A stretch of 64,000 nt of DNA from Liolophura sinensis (taxonomy: Eukaryota > Mollusca > Polyplacophora > Chitonida > Chitonidae), in assembly GCF_032854445.1 (NCBI RefSeq), contig NC_088300.1, forward strand, positions 62,346,984 to 62,410,983. The letters are read 5' to 3'. Below, piece by piece: positions 48,901 through 60,411 of this stretch. Position 1 is the stretch's first letter. Each line of letters opens with the position of its first letter. The position numbers and the translations under genes were made by a program. A model generated the notes under the pieces. It ran no database searches, had not been told where the DNA came from, and saw only the letters and a program-made list of their open reading frames with translations.

Positions 48901-49070
48901 CTTCGAACTTTTCAGCCACCTCTGCAACCAATGTTTTGAAAGATCTGTGAAGTGTAGAGAAATAATTTGTAGTTTTATGAAGCTTACCAAAAAAATAATT
49001 TTTAGCATCATTTTCAAAATAATTATATGCATATATAAAAAAACATGCTTTGTGGTTGAAAAAGTTGAAG
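48901..49070. mobile_element. MITE-like element, CTTCAACCTTTT family, copy 4
   Basis: Left CTTCGAACTTTTCAGCCAC, right GTGGTTGAAAAAGTTGAAG, as inverted repeats. 170 bp. Confidence 0.7.
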
Positions 49071-49824
49071 ATTTACAGTAAACCTATATACATGTAGATT
49101 ACACAGATAAGTTAGGATGAATCAGACTAAACAAGTACTGGTTTTGGAAAATATATGATTTAATGTGCACAAGTACATGTACATTAAATAACAAAAATAT
49201 ATACCATACAGACAAAACAAAAAGACCCAGATATGGTGGCATGTAAAACAAGACCTCTAGGTGATGAAAAAGGGAAAGATAACAACAGGTGCATAGTAAT
49301 AAGGTAATGAATGCAGGTATTTTATGGATCATTTAAAGCTACAGGATATAGTTTATCAGCACTCACACATAATCTCATGGTGAAATGAGCAGTGCTTAAC
49401 CAGTCTCAACACAGATTTTAGCATTATTCATGTAGGAAGTCTCAGTGAAATATCATGTCAAAGATACCAGACATGACACCCTGCTTATAACAGTAGACTG
49501 AAACTGGGTTAACCAGTATGTAGCCTGCTGCCTTACATGTATGCTCAACACTACACACAAAAAACTACTCTGTTAAATTCAACACAATATCATTTTTTTT
49601 AGTGATGCTAGAATAGAACATGTTATTTCAACATAGTAATATAATATTACACTAACACAATGAAGTTATTTGTTTTTTTGAATAACTAAACAAGTTAGTC
49701 ATAATAATATAATACCTTGGAGCAATGAAAATAATCTATTCTGCCTGCACCTACAGCGATGGCAGTGAAAACAGCATTCTGTCAAATTAACTGGCAAGGT
49801 TTTGGAGCTTGCACATTCCAGGAG

Positions 49825-49985
49825 TAATTCCCCTCTGGTCGTATGTTATCTGAAGGGTCTGTCAGCAACCTGCGGATATAGTCATGGGTATCCTGCCATC
49901 GTAAAGCTGGACGCCATCATATGCACGAAATATTCTCGAGTATATGCCTCCAGCATAAAACATGAATCAAACAGATAAATAATTA
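49825..49985 (+). mobile_element. SINE family A, diverged copy
   Basis: TTCCCCTCTGGTCGTATG, then GTCTGTCAGCAACCTGCGGA and a CATGAATCAAACAGATAAATAA tail. Confidence 0.7.
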
Positions 49986-52876
49986 CAAGAAACGAAGCTT
50001 GACAATTTTAAGGTGTTAAGTATAACCGAAGTTCGTCTAGAGCCCGGGGTTTTCACTTATGAGGTGGACACTTTGACCTCTCTGCCATCCCACTATGACT
50101 ACGACTACATCCCACCCTACTCAAGATTTATAAATCACAGACAAACCAGCTGGAGCTGAATTTGAACCTATGACCTTATTGGTGAAGAGCTGTAGCAATT
50201 TTCTAGCTATCACACTGTTGTCGGTGCTCTGGTTTTACTCTTTATGCTGTACGTCTTTAATTATATCAGTGCACTTATGGAAGCCATGCAGTTAATAGTC
50301 CCTTGGCTTTACACGTGATAAAATATATATCTTCAGGTGTGTACAATGTGTGACATAGAAGTCCAGTTTTCTCCATTCAAAAAGTCATTTACTTAATCTA
50401 AATATGTATCACAGGGAATATATGAAGAAGATATAGGTCTACTTGTTTACATGGTTTCGGGATTTCATAACATATAAGTTAAACAACTATACTTATTGCT
50501 CTTATGGTATGTTATGAAAACCTGTAAATGTCATTCAAGAAGTAGCATCTATCATTCAGATACAAGAATCGAGTTAATGAACACCCAGTATGTCAAGTTA
50601 ACTATTTCCCAGGAGAGAAATGCATGAATAATATGTAGTGGATAGCATGTAGCCTATATGGATAGACCAAAGATAAAGCACATATACAGAAGGATTTTTC
50701 TACACTTTTGCATATACACTGGTATCTACATAAGTTCATAGAAATTTCTTATCACAACATAACCTTTACATTTGTAGATGTTAACTATTTCTCATGATTA
50801 AAATGTATGCAGGTAAAAAAAAAAAAAAAAAAAGAACAAAAAAAAACCCCAAAATGAAATACATGTAATTGTATCCTACCACCTTCTCAAAATTTTCTTA
50901 TAACTGCAGGTATTAAAACAATTTCAAACTCCAGTAAAAATGGAAATGAAAGTCAACATGAGATATATGCACAGTGAAGGTTTGAGACCATTTTGTACTG
51001 TTAGATTAATGGGTGATCCGTAATTGTTTACTTATACCTATGAAGGCCTATGTGTACCTTGAATGGTTTTCACCTTCATAAAAAATGTTATGAAAAGGAT
51101 CTTTTCACAACCTTACGGCATTACAACACACATTATAAATTTTGTGGTTGTGTCAACTGAGATGCAGTGCCATCAGCATCAAAGACCAGCATACAAGAGC
51201 TGGTTTCTGTTTTTGAAAGCATGTGCCTTGACCTTGGAAGGTAAACACAAAAAGGATGGTTTGATTACAGGCAATGAACAATCCAGGCAGGAATGAGCCA
51301 GGCACAGTTTTTTTTTTCTTGGAATTTACTTTAACTTTGTTGCAACAAAACTACCTTATCATAACAAAATTACTTTAGAGCAACAAAAGTACCCTGGTAC
51401 TTTACTGCAACACAATTACTATCTAGTAACAAAAAAATTTGTTCATTTCGCTGCAAAAAATTACTTTATCCCAAAAAGTACTTTATTGCAACAAAAATCA
51501 CTGTGCTCAAAATCAAAATTTTGTATCCCTTTCTGGTAAAAATAAAATGACTTCCTTCTAACAAAAAATGACTTTGAAAATAAAATAACTCTCTTCAAAC
51601 ACTGCAGAAGTTATGGTGGTGTGATGATGTTCCTGATGCAGATCACAGGTAGGGTCATTCTGGTACTTCGTACTTGGTGAAGGGTTAATTTGCCAAGGTG
51701 CCTGGAGAGAAAGAAGTCCTTGTCCATGTATATGTGGGTTCAGCTTTGCTAAATGGTCAAGCAAATGGTCACAGAAACTAACGGGTAACTTCTGAAGTAA
51801 ATGGTGCAATGTATTCTCATACTGAAACAGATGTCAAGGGCTGGAGAAAGAGGCGACACTAGGGTACATGTACATGTATGTCTGGTAAATTTAGTTTACA
51901 ACCTTGAGATTTGTCATGTTGACACGACGACAAAGCATGTGGGCATTTATTCGAGAAAAATAATAATAACAGAATAGAAGAATCCAATATCCATATGAGA
52001 AAGTCAAGTGAATTACCAGGATATTTGGCCAGTTTGGGTAACTGCACAACAGACAGTCCATATATTTAACCACTGGGCATGTACAGTATATAGATGATAG
52101 CATTTCTCAAATAAAAAAGTACACTTACCAAAACTTGTAATTCACTAAACACACCTGGAAATAATTTTTATGGTGGTGGCATGATTAGCAAACTTCCCAG
52201 CTTTCCACGTTACTATTTTAAAAAGTTGAGTGTTATTTACATGGTAACTTTGTCATGTACCAAAGAGTTGGTCTGTGAATATACTTGTGAGCATTGAGCA
52301 CTCACAGAAAGAGCTACCAAAGCGCACCCCACCTTCCCCTCTACCCACATCTTATTGTTAGTCAATAAGCCCCTTCTCAGTTGCTCATTGTGAAAAGCTG
52401 GTTCTTTAACGAATTGATGTCACTTTACCACGTGATAGCAACTTCAAATTTCATATTCCCAAGAGAGGTTTGCCTCTGTTTGTATCCACTGAAATTGGTG
52501 TTTGTAGTTTCAAAATGGCTCTGACAATTTAGGCAAGGCAACCATGAGTAAACATATACCAGTAAATTAGGAATGGCATAAACCATGTCCTGATTAAATA
52601 CATCTGCATGTTTGTTTACGTACTGTACATGTGTGAGTAAATCATGCGAAATCTATTATAAACATTGTAAATCAGGAGTCATAAGTACCATGCATGGATC
52701 TGTTATTGTGTATCACTATATATGACAAGCTGTTTTGAGAGACTCCACTTTGCATCTATTTCACACTCAAATTTGATATTACATATCACACATGTAGACC
52801 TAACTATATACAAGTTAAAAATCTTACATTTGTCTATCCCAGTTCCCAAACCAAAAAGCAGCCATAAAGATACAAA

Positions 52877-52882
52877 TTTAAT
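52877..52882 (-). terminator. Weak poly(A) signal variant for the GLUT gene
   Basis: ATTAAA on the minus strand, about 240 bp after the stop. No canonical AATAAA was noticed nearer. Confidence 0.2.
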
Positions 52883-53122
52883 TTATAAATTAATTTGCAA
52901 AATGAATTGCAGTAACTGGTAATCCCCAACACTCACTGTTCAATTGGCCTTAACAGGTCTATAGTACTACATGTGTAAACAATGCTTTGATAATTCCCTT
53001 ATGTACATGTACCAAGCATATGTTAACCCAATGGACAGTCTTGTTGCACTGATATACAAAACGATCCTAAAAAAGGCTTTTTCTTGTTAAAGCCTATACC
53101 ACACCAAAAAGCATGTGGTAAC

Positions 53123-54541
53123 CTAAACCCCACGAATCAGAGACCTGCCCAGAAAGTACAATTCAATGTCCTCTAGCGATTTGCCCTTGGTTTCTGGTAC
53201 GAGTCTCCAAACAAACACCATGCTGAGGAAACAGAACATGGCAAACAGCCAGAATGTCATGGCAGGACCCAGCACTGCCTGCAGGCTGATGAACTCTTTG
53301 GTAACCAGAAAGCCACACAGCCAGTTGATGAAGATGGAGATTCCGCAGGCAGTGCCTCTGGCCTGGCTTGGGAAAATCTCAGATGTCAGTACCATTGGGA
53401 TGGGACCCCAGCCAAAGGAAAATCCAATCATGTAAATGATGAGGCTAGCGATAGGTAACCACGCTAGGTTACCCGCAGCCAATTGAGACTCAGCCACACC
53501 ACTCACTGCGTGATAGTACCAACCAAATGTAATGCAAGTTATTGTCATGAGCGCACCTCCGAACAGCAGCAAGGTGCGTCGCCCTGCACGCTCAATCACC
53601 ATGAGTGACAGCAACGTGGCCACCACCTGCACAACACCAATAAGAACAGTGGCTAGTTCACCAGACTCCTTGAATCCGGCACTCCTAAAGATTGATACAG
53701 TGTAGAACATGATGGCATTGATCCCACTGCACTGCTGAAAGACCATCAGGCCAATGGCAATCTGAAGGGGTCTATAGAGTTCTGCTTTGGAGAAATCTCG
53801 CCAGGAGACGCCTTCTTGGGGACTAAGGGCATCTTCAATGTCCCGACACTCCTCTTGAACATCAGTATGGGGGCCACGCAAGTCGTGAAGTGATTTGAGG
53901 GCAGCAGCCTTCTGGTTTCTCATCAGCAGATACCTTGGGGTTTCTGGCGTGAAAAAGCTGGTGGCAGCGATCAAAGTAGCACAGATAATTCCAACACAGG
54001 CCATGGGCCGGAGGTCCAAGGCAAAGCCCAGACTGTAAGCCAACAGGATGCCAATGGTGATAGAGAGCTGAACACCGGAGCCCAGCGCCCCCCGCAATGT
54101 CTTGGTGGACACCTCTGCGATGTAAACCGGCACAACCACTGTCACCATTCCACTGGCCAGTCCAGTCATCAGGCGACCACAAAACAAGTACATCAGTGTT
54201 CCTTTATCAGCCAGAAGTATCAAGACGTACCCAGCGGCAAATGGCAAAGACGACAGAAACATAGTACGCTTACGCCCGTACTTCTCGATGAGCAACCCAG
54301 CCAATGGTCCGCCAAACATTGCACCGACTGTCATCAGAGAACCGAACCAAGCGGCCTGAGAGTCGTCGACAAGTCCTTTCATTCTCATCATAGGAATAGC
54401 TGGAGAGCTGTACCCGATTGTATAACCAAAACATAACGGCCCTAGGTAAGCACAGAAGGCTGTCAGTATAAGGTTTCTGGCAGAACCTTCAAACTTCGTT
54501 TGTATTAGACGCTCACCCTTGTTGTTATCCAAGGTAGCCAT
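53123..54541 (-). CDS. Class III facilitative sugar transporter (GLUT6/8-like), single coding exon
   Basis: 472-residue major facilitator (MFS) protein with 12 predicted membrane helices. It probably moves hexose across an intracellular or plasma membrane. Family motifs: GYSSPAIP 43-50, EKYGRKR 86-92, PVYIAE 138-143, PETPR 199-203, FQQCSGINAIMFY 268-280, ERAGRR 317-322, GWGPIP 377-382 and VPETKGKSLEDIE 448-460. The length fits SLC2A8 and SLC2A6. M383 replaces the Trp usual after GPIP, and no N-glycosylation sequon is visible in the loop before helix 10. The start ATG has a good context (CAAAATGG). The coding region is uninterrupted, unlike the multi-intron vertebrate relatives. The sequence does not decide between GLUT6 and GLUT8, nor exclude an insect Tret1-like trehalose role. 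Confidence 0.93.
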   Translation of the reverse strand: MATLDNNKGERLIQTKFEGSARNLILTAFCAYLGPLCFGYTIGYSSPAIPMMRMKGLVDDSQAAWFGSLMTVGAMFGGPLAGLLIEKYGRKRTMFLSSLPFAAGYVLILLADKGTLMYLFCGRLMTGLASGMVTVVVPVYIAEVSTKTLRGALGSGVQLSITIGILLAYSLGFALDLRPMACVGIICATLIAATSFFTPETPRYLLMRNQKAAALKSLHDLRGPHTDVQEECRDIEDALSPQEGVSWRDFSKAELYRPLQIAIGLMVFQQCSGINAIMFYTVSIFRSAGFKESGELATVLIGVVQVVATLLSLMVIERAGRRTLLLFGGALMTITCITFGWYYHAVSGVAESQLAAGNLAWLPIASLIIYMIGFSFGWGPIPMVLTSEIFPSQARGTACGISIFINWLCGFLVTKEFISLQAVLGPAMTFWLFAMFCFLSMVFVWRLVPETKGKSLEDIELYFLGRSLIRGV

Positions 54542-54592
54542 TTTGGTTAAACGTGTACACAGTGGTTAACAGCGAACCCATAAACACAAGTC

Positions 54593-54594
54593 CT
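54593..54594 (-). promoter_or_regulatory. Candidate 3' splice site in the GLUT 5' UTR
   Basis: TTCTCTTTTCCTAG|GACT, 52 bp before the ATG, has a good pyrimidine tract. A non-coding first exon may therefore lie further right. Confidence 0.35.
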
Positions 54595-55400
54595 AGGAAA
54601 AGAGAACCCTCCATTGACTGCGACTGGTTTACATTAAAAGCATAACCTTCCCCAGGTATACATTACGTGTTATGCAGATTTTATCTCATCGATCTGTCGA
54701 GAAAAAACTGATCTCTTATTTTTCATTTTTAGCGTGTCTATGATGGTCTTAAGTTTTATTCTATATAAAATAGAAAATTATGTACTTTTTCATACCTACA
54801 TGCATCTTATTATTTTTTGGTCTTTTGGGTTGCACTTGAGATCATTGGTCCCGTCCGTGTACAGCCACAGACAAGAAGTGACGCTACAAAGAGACGATAA
54901 CTCTGCTTCCCTCAATGCACGACGAGTTGATGCCCCTGCTTCTTCCATATTCATGATGCAAAATCGCAATTATCTTTTCTTCAAACAAAACTGAACGGTA
55001 CTTTCTGCATACATTACATGTATTATAATTAATGTATCAACTGTCCAATGGAGTAAAAGGATTTCAGAGAGACAGCACTACAGCAAAACAATCATGTGCA
55101 TTAATTGAAGTACCGTAATGTTTTTAATTTTTTTTTTTTTAACTTTTCCGTGTGTATCATTTAGGATACGCTATTTACACAAGCAGAATAGGTCTACTGC
55201 TGGCGGTTAAAATTGCATATAGTATGTAAATAACTTTGTTTGTCAACATTCAGAGTGTAAACAGGCATGGGCAGGTTGGACATGTCGTTAAATGCCATCG
55301 CTGACTGATTTATGCGTTGGCCTAGCATGCGTAGTGTCATTGCAGTTGTGACCGCTGTAGAAACAATGGCTGTGTGACTAGTTACACTTTAAAAGCTAGT

Positions 55401-55672
55401 CCAAAGCTAAACTGGACTTTCCTACCGTAACGCCCAGCTTCGGGCATATAGACTTCACCCCGGACAATCCCACCCCCCCCCCCAAAAAAAAAACAAACAA
55501 ACAAAAAAAAAAAAACGGTTCGAACCCGACCTTAGTTTGCTATCCATCAATTCCCTAAAAGGCACGAAATGTAATATGTCTAATCCAGCATTAGTAAACC
55601 ATCCTTCAAAAGTAATCCAGCCGTATAAACTTTCGAATAGGACAACTCAAATCAACGTCTGCCATGTTTGGG

Positions 55673-55711
<39 letters not shown>

Positions 55712-56082
55712 TTATCTTCGAGTAGAGTGATGGACCGCGAACAATTTTATCCCACACAACATTCTGTTTACACTGCATGCAATTCTTGAAGAGAATGTTG
55801 GATAAAATTTTCGCGGCCCATCACCCTGCCCGAAGTTGGAAAAAAATTCCTAACATGGCAGACGTTGATCTGAGTTATCCGATTCGAAAGTTTAAACGGT
55901 TGGATTACATTTGAAAGATGGCTTACCAATGCTGGCTTTGACATACTACATTTCGGGCGTTATAGGGAATCGGAGGGTAGCAAAAACAATGTAGGATTCG
56001 AGCCAGGTTTTTTGGTGAAGTTGTCCGCATGGAAGTTTATATGACCCTAGCTGGGCGACAGGAACGTCCAGCTTAGCTTTGG
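55401..56082. mobile_element. 682-bp foldback element (FB3)
   Basis: Ends CCAAAGCTAAACTGGAC (55401-55417) and GTCCAGCTTAGCTTTGG (56066-56082). Arms of about 330 bp match with scattered indels: AACGTCTGCCATGTT, AAACTTTCGAAT, CGAAATGTA.TATGTC and CCGCGAA.AATTTTATCC occur in both, inverted. The left arm carries poly-C/poly-A (55471-55514) and a poly-T block (55679-55713). The centre is near 55765. No transposase is visible. Confidence 0.85.
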
Positions 56083-57051
56083 TTTATTCAGAAGCTGGAC
56101 CGTTGGGTTCAACCGCTGTTCTTTTGTTTACCCCATGACACAAACAAATTTGCCCCAGATCGTGTTCGCTTCTTAATCCTCTGATTAAAAAAAATCTATG
56201 ATATTTGGTATATAATGGGAAAGTCAATTGATCAAGAGTGTTTCAGTTAAAAAAAGACAGTTGTCAGCGAATATAAACGCTGACCATCAAGGCTTGTCTA
56301 CTGATCAAGTTGAGTCTGTCTTAAAGTCATTTTTGCTGACGCTATAAACATCTACGCCTAAAGGCTATTTATATTCCGGTTTGGTATAACCTAGCCCGAA
56401 AATTCGATCTAAGGATGGCTGTAATTTATACACATTATATTGGTGTTTAGGTACTCCATCATTAAATCTCGCTGCATACGCGATATACAATCAACCAAAT
56501 TTTTATCCATACATAGTGGGACCTTGATAATTGTCCAGAAAACGCAAATTGTGAATTTGCGATTGTTTATAGAAGTTTCCAAACTGCCTATGACTGCTTT
56601 CATTAGACACAGACTCTTTCACCATCTTGACAAGATCAAGGGCATTGGTACAATCCTTATGAGCAGACAAATTCAGAAAAGAAAAAAGAGAAAGAAAGAG
56701 ATTTATTGGGCAATTTCAAGGAAGCTCTAAAAACTCAGACAAAAGGGTTATATGTATAGCAAGTGTTAATCTTTAATTACAAGGCAGACCTGTACCTCCA
56801 TTTTCATTAGTTTATCAGTGATACAATGCAATTGGTCACTGTACTGAAATGCCCCTTTTCCCTTTCACGTATATACCCATATCCCTGATCACTGTAAAAA
56901 TAATTCGTAAAAATTCTTCACATTGTATTTTTTTCCAACCTGTAACGTGCAATTAGTCTTTGGTACCCTTAATGAGTTAAAACTCTTCATGTTGTAAAAG
57001 GACAAAATGAGTTGTATAAGTTATTGCAATGTGGCAAATAAAATTATACTT

Positions 57052-57057
57052 TTTATT
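57052..57057 (-). terminator. AATAAA 7 nt after the stop of the Tyr/Pro-rich gene
   Basis: The minus strand reads TGAAATAATGAATAAAAAG; if used, the 3' UTR would be very short. Confidence 0.35.
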
Positions 57058-57064
57058 CATTATT

Positions 57065-57502
57065 TCAACTTGTCCCACTGATGAAATTGGCTCCGTATTT
57101 ATTGAAGACTGGACGTGGCACGACTTCCGAAATACGGTAACTGGGATAAATCCGGTTAAGTCCGTGGTTAGAGTATTTCCAGGTGTTGTGTCGAGCGAAC
57201 GGTCCCTGTGAACTAGCCAATACCTGAAGCGGTATCTTAACTGGTTCGTTCGCATGCGGGAACCAGTCGCTGATGGTGTTAGCGGGTTTGGCAGGCCCAT
57301 ATTCAGACGAATGGTGTCTGGGAAATCTACGATGAACGGGACCTTCTTTGGTGGGAGTACCATTGTGTGTGGCCTTGTAAGTTGTGCAATAATCATAATC
57401 CACAACAGCCCTGTCGCAATGTTTCAACATGTCCTTAGGCGTGCAGTGTTGTCGACTAGTCACGGTGAGAAGGCGTTTACCCAGTACCCGTTGATCTCTG
57501 CC
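57065..57502 (-). CDS. Exon 3 of the Tyr/Pro-rich protein gene
   Basis: The acceptor is CATTACAG|GGC. 145 codons and a TGA, open throughout. It encodes GRDQRVLGKRLLTVTSRQHC and on to the C-terminus. Confidence 0.8.
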   Translation of the reverse strand, partial: GRDQRVLGKRLLTVTSRQHCTPKDMLKHCDRAVVDYDYCTTYKATHNGTPTKEGPVHRRFPRHHSSEYGPAKPANTISDWFPHANEPVKIPLQVLASSQGPFARHNTWKYSNHGLNRIYPSYRISEVVPRPVFNKYGANFISGTS

Positions 57503-59407
57503 CTGTAATGTAAATTCAAAACAAGGCGTTTAACATGTCGAAATCTTTACATGCATTATATATACTGAACTATGCGATAAATTCTCTACCAAATTTGTGC
57601 GTCAGCGGCAAGAAATTGTACAGGTTATAAATGTGTTTGACAGTAAACTTTAAGGCTATAGATGTGTGCGCTAGTATATTTTACAGTTTATAAATGTGTG
57701 CGCCAGTAAATTTTACAGGTTATAAATGTGTGCTCCAGTAAATTTTATAAGTTATAGATGTGTGCGCTAGTAAATTTTACAGGTTATAAATGTGTGCGCT
57801 AGTAAATTTTACAGGTTATAAATGTGTGCCCCAAATTTTAGAAGTTACATATGAGTCCAGCAATAAACGTCACATGCTTGCTGATGTCTGTGGGTACAGG
57901 TAGACATTTTATGCTGTTCTCTGCTGATGTCTGCACAGTAGTAAAGTGCTGATGTGTGTACGAAACAATAAACTTTACATGATGGTGAGTGTACGAAACA
58001 ATCAACTTTACATGTCAATGTGGATGTGTGTCTACAGTAGGTCTAGGTTATACTTTACAAGCTAATATGTGTAAAGAGTATACTATACTTTACAGGCTAT
58101 TGTATGTGCGCATCAGTATCCTTGACATTTGAAACGCTAACGTTCATACGTTAAACGACTTAAACGTAAATTTTGCATGTTAATCTCACAAGTTTATCTG
58201 TATGCACAGCAATAACTTTCTGCAGGCTAATCCCGCTTCGAGACTCTAGACCTAAGGCATATTCACGAGAAAAATTGTAAAGGTTTAAATGCTCGGAACT
58301 TTTTTCCGGTATACATCAACATTTTAAATGTATTTACTTACATCTTCGAAATATTCCCCACAGTCTTGAAAGACGTGCCGGTTGTCATGATTAGAAAACC
58401 CGTTAGATCGTTTGAAGTTCCTCTGAAAGTCCCAAACATGATAAGCACGGATTAGCCACTGTCACGATTGGTTAAATACCGCATGGTTAAATACCACAAT
58501 ATTATTCTGCGAGAGAAAGGGTTAAATGTAAACCAGAATAGAAATGATTCCTCTCGTTTTCAAATTGCAACAGTACAACAGCTTTTTTAAAAATCATTTA
58601 AAATTAACACAAATAAGCATTATGTTTAAGTTTTATTAAAGAAAAGAGCAAGAATAAAGATGAAATCACCCAATAAACCCATGAAAATAATATTTAAAAA
58701 CACTTCAGTACTATCTTGCTATTGACAAAATTCACACCAAGCACATGAAAAAAAGCTTGTTACGTCACTGGCGACCACACTATCGTGAACGGTCTGTATA
58801 TTCCATTTAGTATTCAAATATTTGAATGCATTTTAAGTACTTAATTCTGTTAAAAGATTTCATTTTATGCCGATTTCATTTTATGCTATTTTTTCCTTTA
58901 ATGGATGTATCATGTGAGTTTCACCATATACAGCTCTAGATAATTCCCATTTCTGTGCACTTCCATGCAAAGGTAGTAGAAAGTACACCTCAGTTAACAC
59001 CACCTGCAGAAAACTACTATAACGTTTGAATGATAAGGTTATATGTTCGAGTTTGTCGTTCGACAGCGGTCTACGGAAGACGGTTTGTCAAGTACTTGGC
59101 GAGGTGCTGTGGTCAACTGTTGTTTGTTTCCGTCACCCGTGAACCTGACCGCCATTCGGCGAAATGCTCTTGAGAACGGAATAATACACCAATAATATTT
59201 AATAATTTAATACAATAACATCCAAACCGTTCATTCCGAAAGTTATACGATTTTTGTGATGAAATGATGAGATAATGTTACATACTGTAGCCCGAGCCTG
59301 GAATGGAGAAGGTATCGGGGCGGTCCGGGAGTTAGGTTGGAGTGCACAGGTGAGCATCCTCCCCGTGCTTGTTCCGTCTGGCCGGGTGACACTGGGTAAC
59401 TGCTCAT
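57065..59407 (-). CDS. Small basic protein, possible sperm/ciliary microtubule inner protein
   Basis: Join: 59282-59407, 58342-58422, 57065-57502. It gives 214 residues from MSSYPVSPGQ to NFISGTS. It is rich in Tyr, His, Arg and Pro, with no membrane helix or signal peptide. Segments such as TPGPPRYLLHSRLGLQY, DMLKHCDRAVVDYDYC and YSNHGLNRIYPSYR recall the short Tyr/Pro-rich proteins that line axonemal microtubules. The DMLKHCDRAVVDYDY stretch weakly resembles SPMIP6/SMRP1. Exon 1 uses the donor TAT|GTAACA, which keeps the Met-led frame. The stronger donor CTACA|GTATGT, 4 nt earlier, would instead link a different frame of exon 1 to the same downstream exons. The family assignment is tentative. 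Confidence 0.65.
57614..57850. repeat. 32-bp minisatellite, about 7 copies
   Basis: ATGTGTG markers at 57631, 57662, 57694, 57726, 57758, 57790 and 57822 give a period of 31-32 bp (TTATAAATGTGTGCGC then AGTAAATTTTACAGG). Degenerate echoes extend to about 58240. It is in intron 2 of the Tyr/Pro-rich gene. Confidence 0.9.
58342..58422 (-). CDS. Exon 2 of the Tyr/Pro-rich protein gene
   Basis: The acceptor is GGGACTTTCAG|AGG and the donor GAT|GTAAGT. 81 bp, phase 0 to 0, RNFKRSNGFSNHDNRHVFQD and CGEYFED. Confidence 0.7.
59282..59407 (-). CDS. Exon 1 (coding part) of the Tyr/Pro-rich protein gene
   Basis: MSSYPVSPGQTEQARGGCSP and on to RLGLQY. A good acceptor (TATTGTTAACAG) at 59424-59425 suggests a further 5' exon. 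Confidence 0.55.
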
Positions 59408-60411
59408 GGCCAGAGTGGCGAAACTGTTAACAATAGAACAAACATTACACTCCGATTTATCATATACATGTAGCTTGCAATGAAGCGATAAAGAAAATGA
59501 CGATAACATGACAAAATTCATACACGGCCAAAATGCATGCAATTCTTAAGTTATTCTGAGTTCCATCTAAAGTCCCACAAAACATCGCATTGCCTTGCGT
59601 CCAGCCACCAGGTAACGCGAGAAAGACACTATTTCAACGTGGCTTTGCGCGATCTATACAGCTGGGTTTGACCAACCTCATTAAATCTAGCAATACACTA
59701 TACATATATATCGCTATAAGCTTGGGTTGTCTGCCTTGAGTCGACAGCTATGTGTGCGAAAGCCTTCCTACTTCCTAACGGTCAACGTTATCCTATCAGA
59801 TGTTTACCCGCCCAACTGACTAAACATTTACGCAAACAGATTTTAAAGGTGCCAATTACATGCACTGTATGGGAAAAGTACTTTCACACGCGTAGCTGCG
59901 CAACTTGAGGAGGCGATTGAACATACGTGTATTTTGGCAAATTTATGACAGCAAACCGTCAGCTAATGTTTTGTGCCGTTTCAGATAAGGGCGTTTTTGT
60001 CCCCCATCCTGCAGGAAGTAAAATGTACTTGTGTTTTAACATTTTACTGTCATCGGCCGTCAATGCAGACAACAGTTATGTATGCTGTTGTTGTTTCGCC
60101 TTTGCTGTCCATTGTCAAGGAAACTACTATTTATTGAATACTGCATGTATTTAATAATATTATTAGATATCGAATCAGATGGAACGGTTAATTATGCCTG
60201 CTGGATCAAGCTATATGCGAAGTGTCTGACTTGATATATAAAAACGATAAGAATAAAGACGGCGTTTAGGTACGTACAGAACAATATGGGCCTGTGGATT
60301 GAAGTTACTTCATTGGAATGAATAACTTCAATATATCGCATTCAAAGTCAATGATATTATGTTGTATACCATGTCTCGCTCATGAACTGCAATACGAATA
60401 CAACAGTGCTG

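Larger units (their letters stand above)
47540..53050. other. Intergenic region between the ADAM promoter and the GLUT 3' end
   Basis: Mostly unique AT-rich sequence with one MITE (48901-49070), a fragment of the TCTGAGTGATGCTAGAAT family near 49562-49640, a SINE A copy (49825-49985) and a poly-A run at 50818-50835. I see no supported gene. Confidence 0.55.

Noticed and set aside
56409..56730. Overlapping 64- and 96-codon ORFs
   Set aside because: Short, on opposite strands, and without exon signals or family resemblance.
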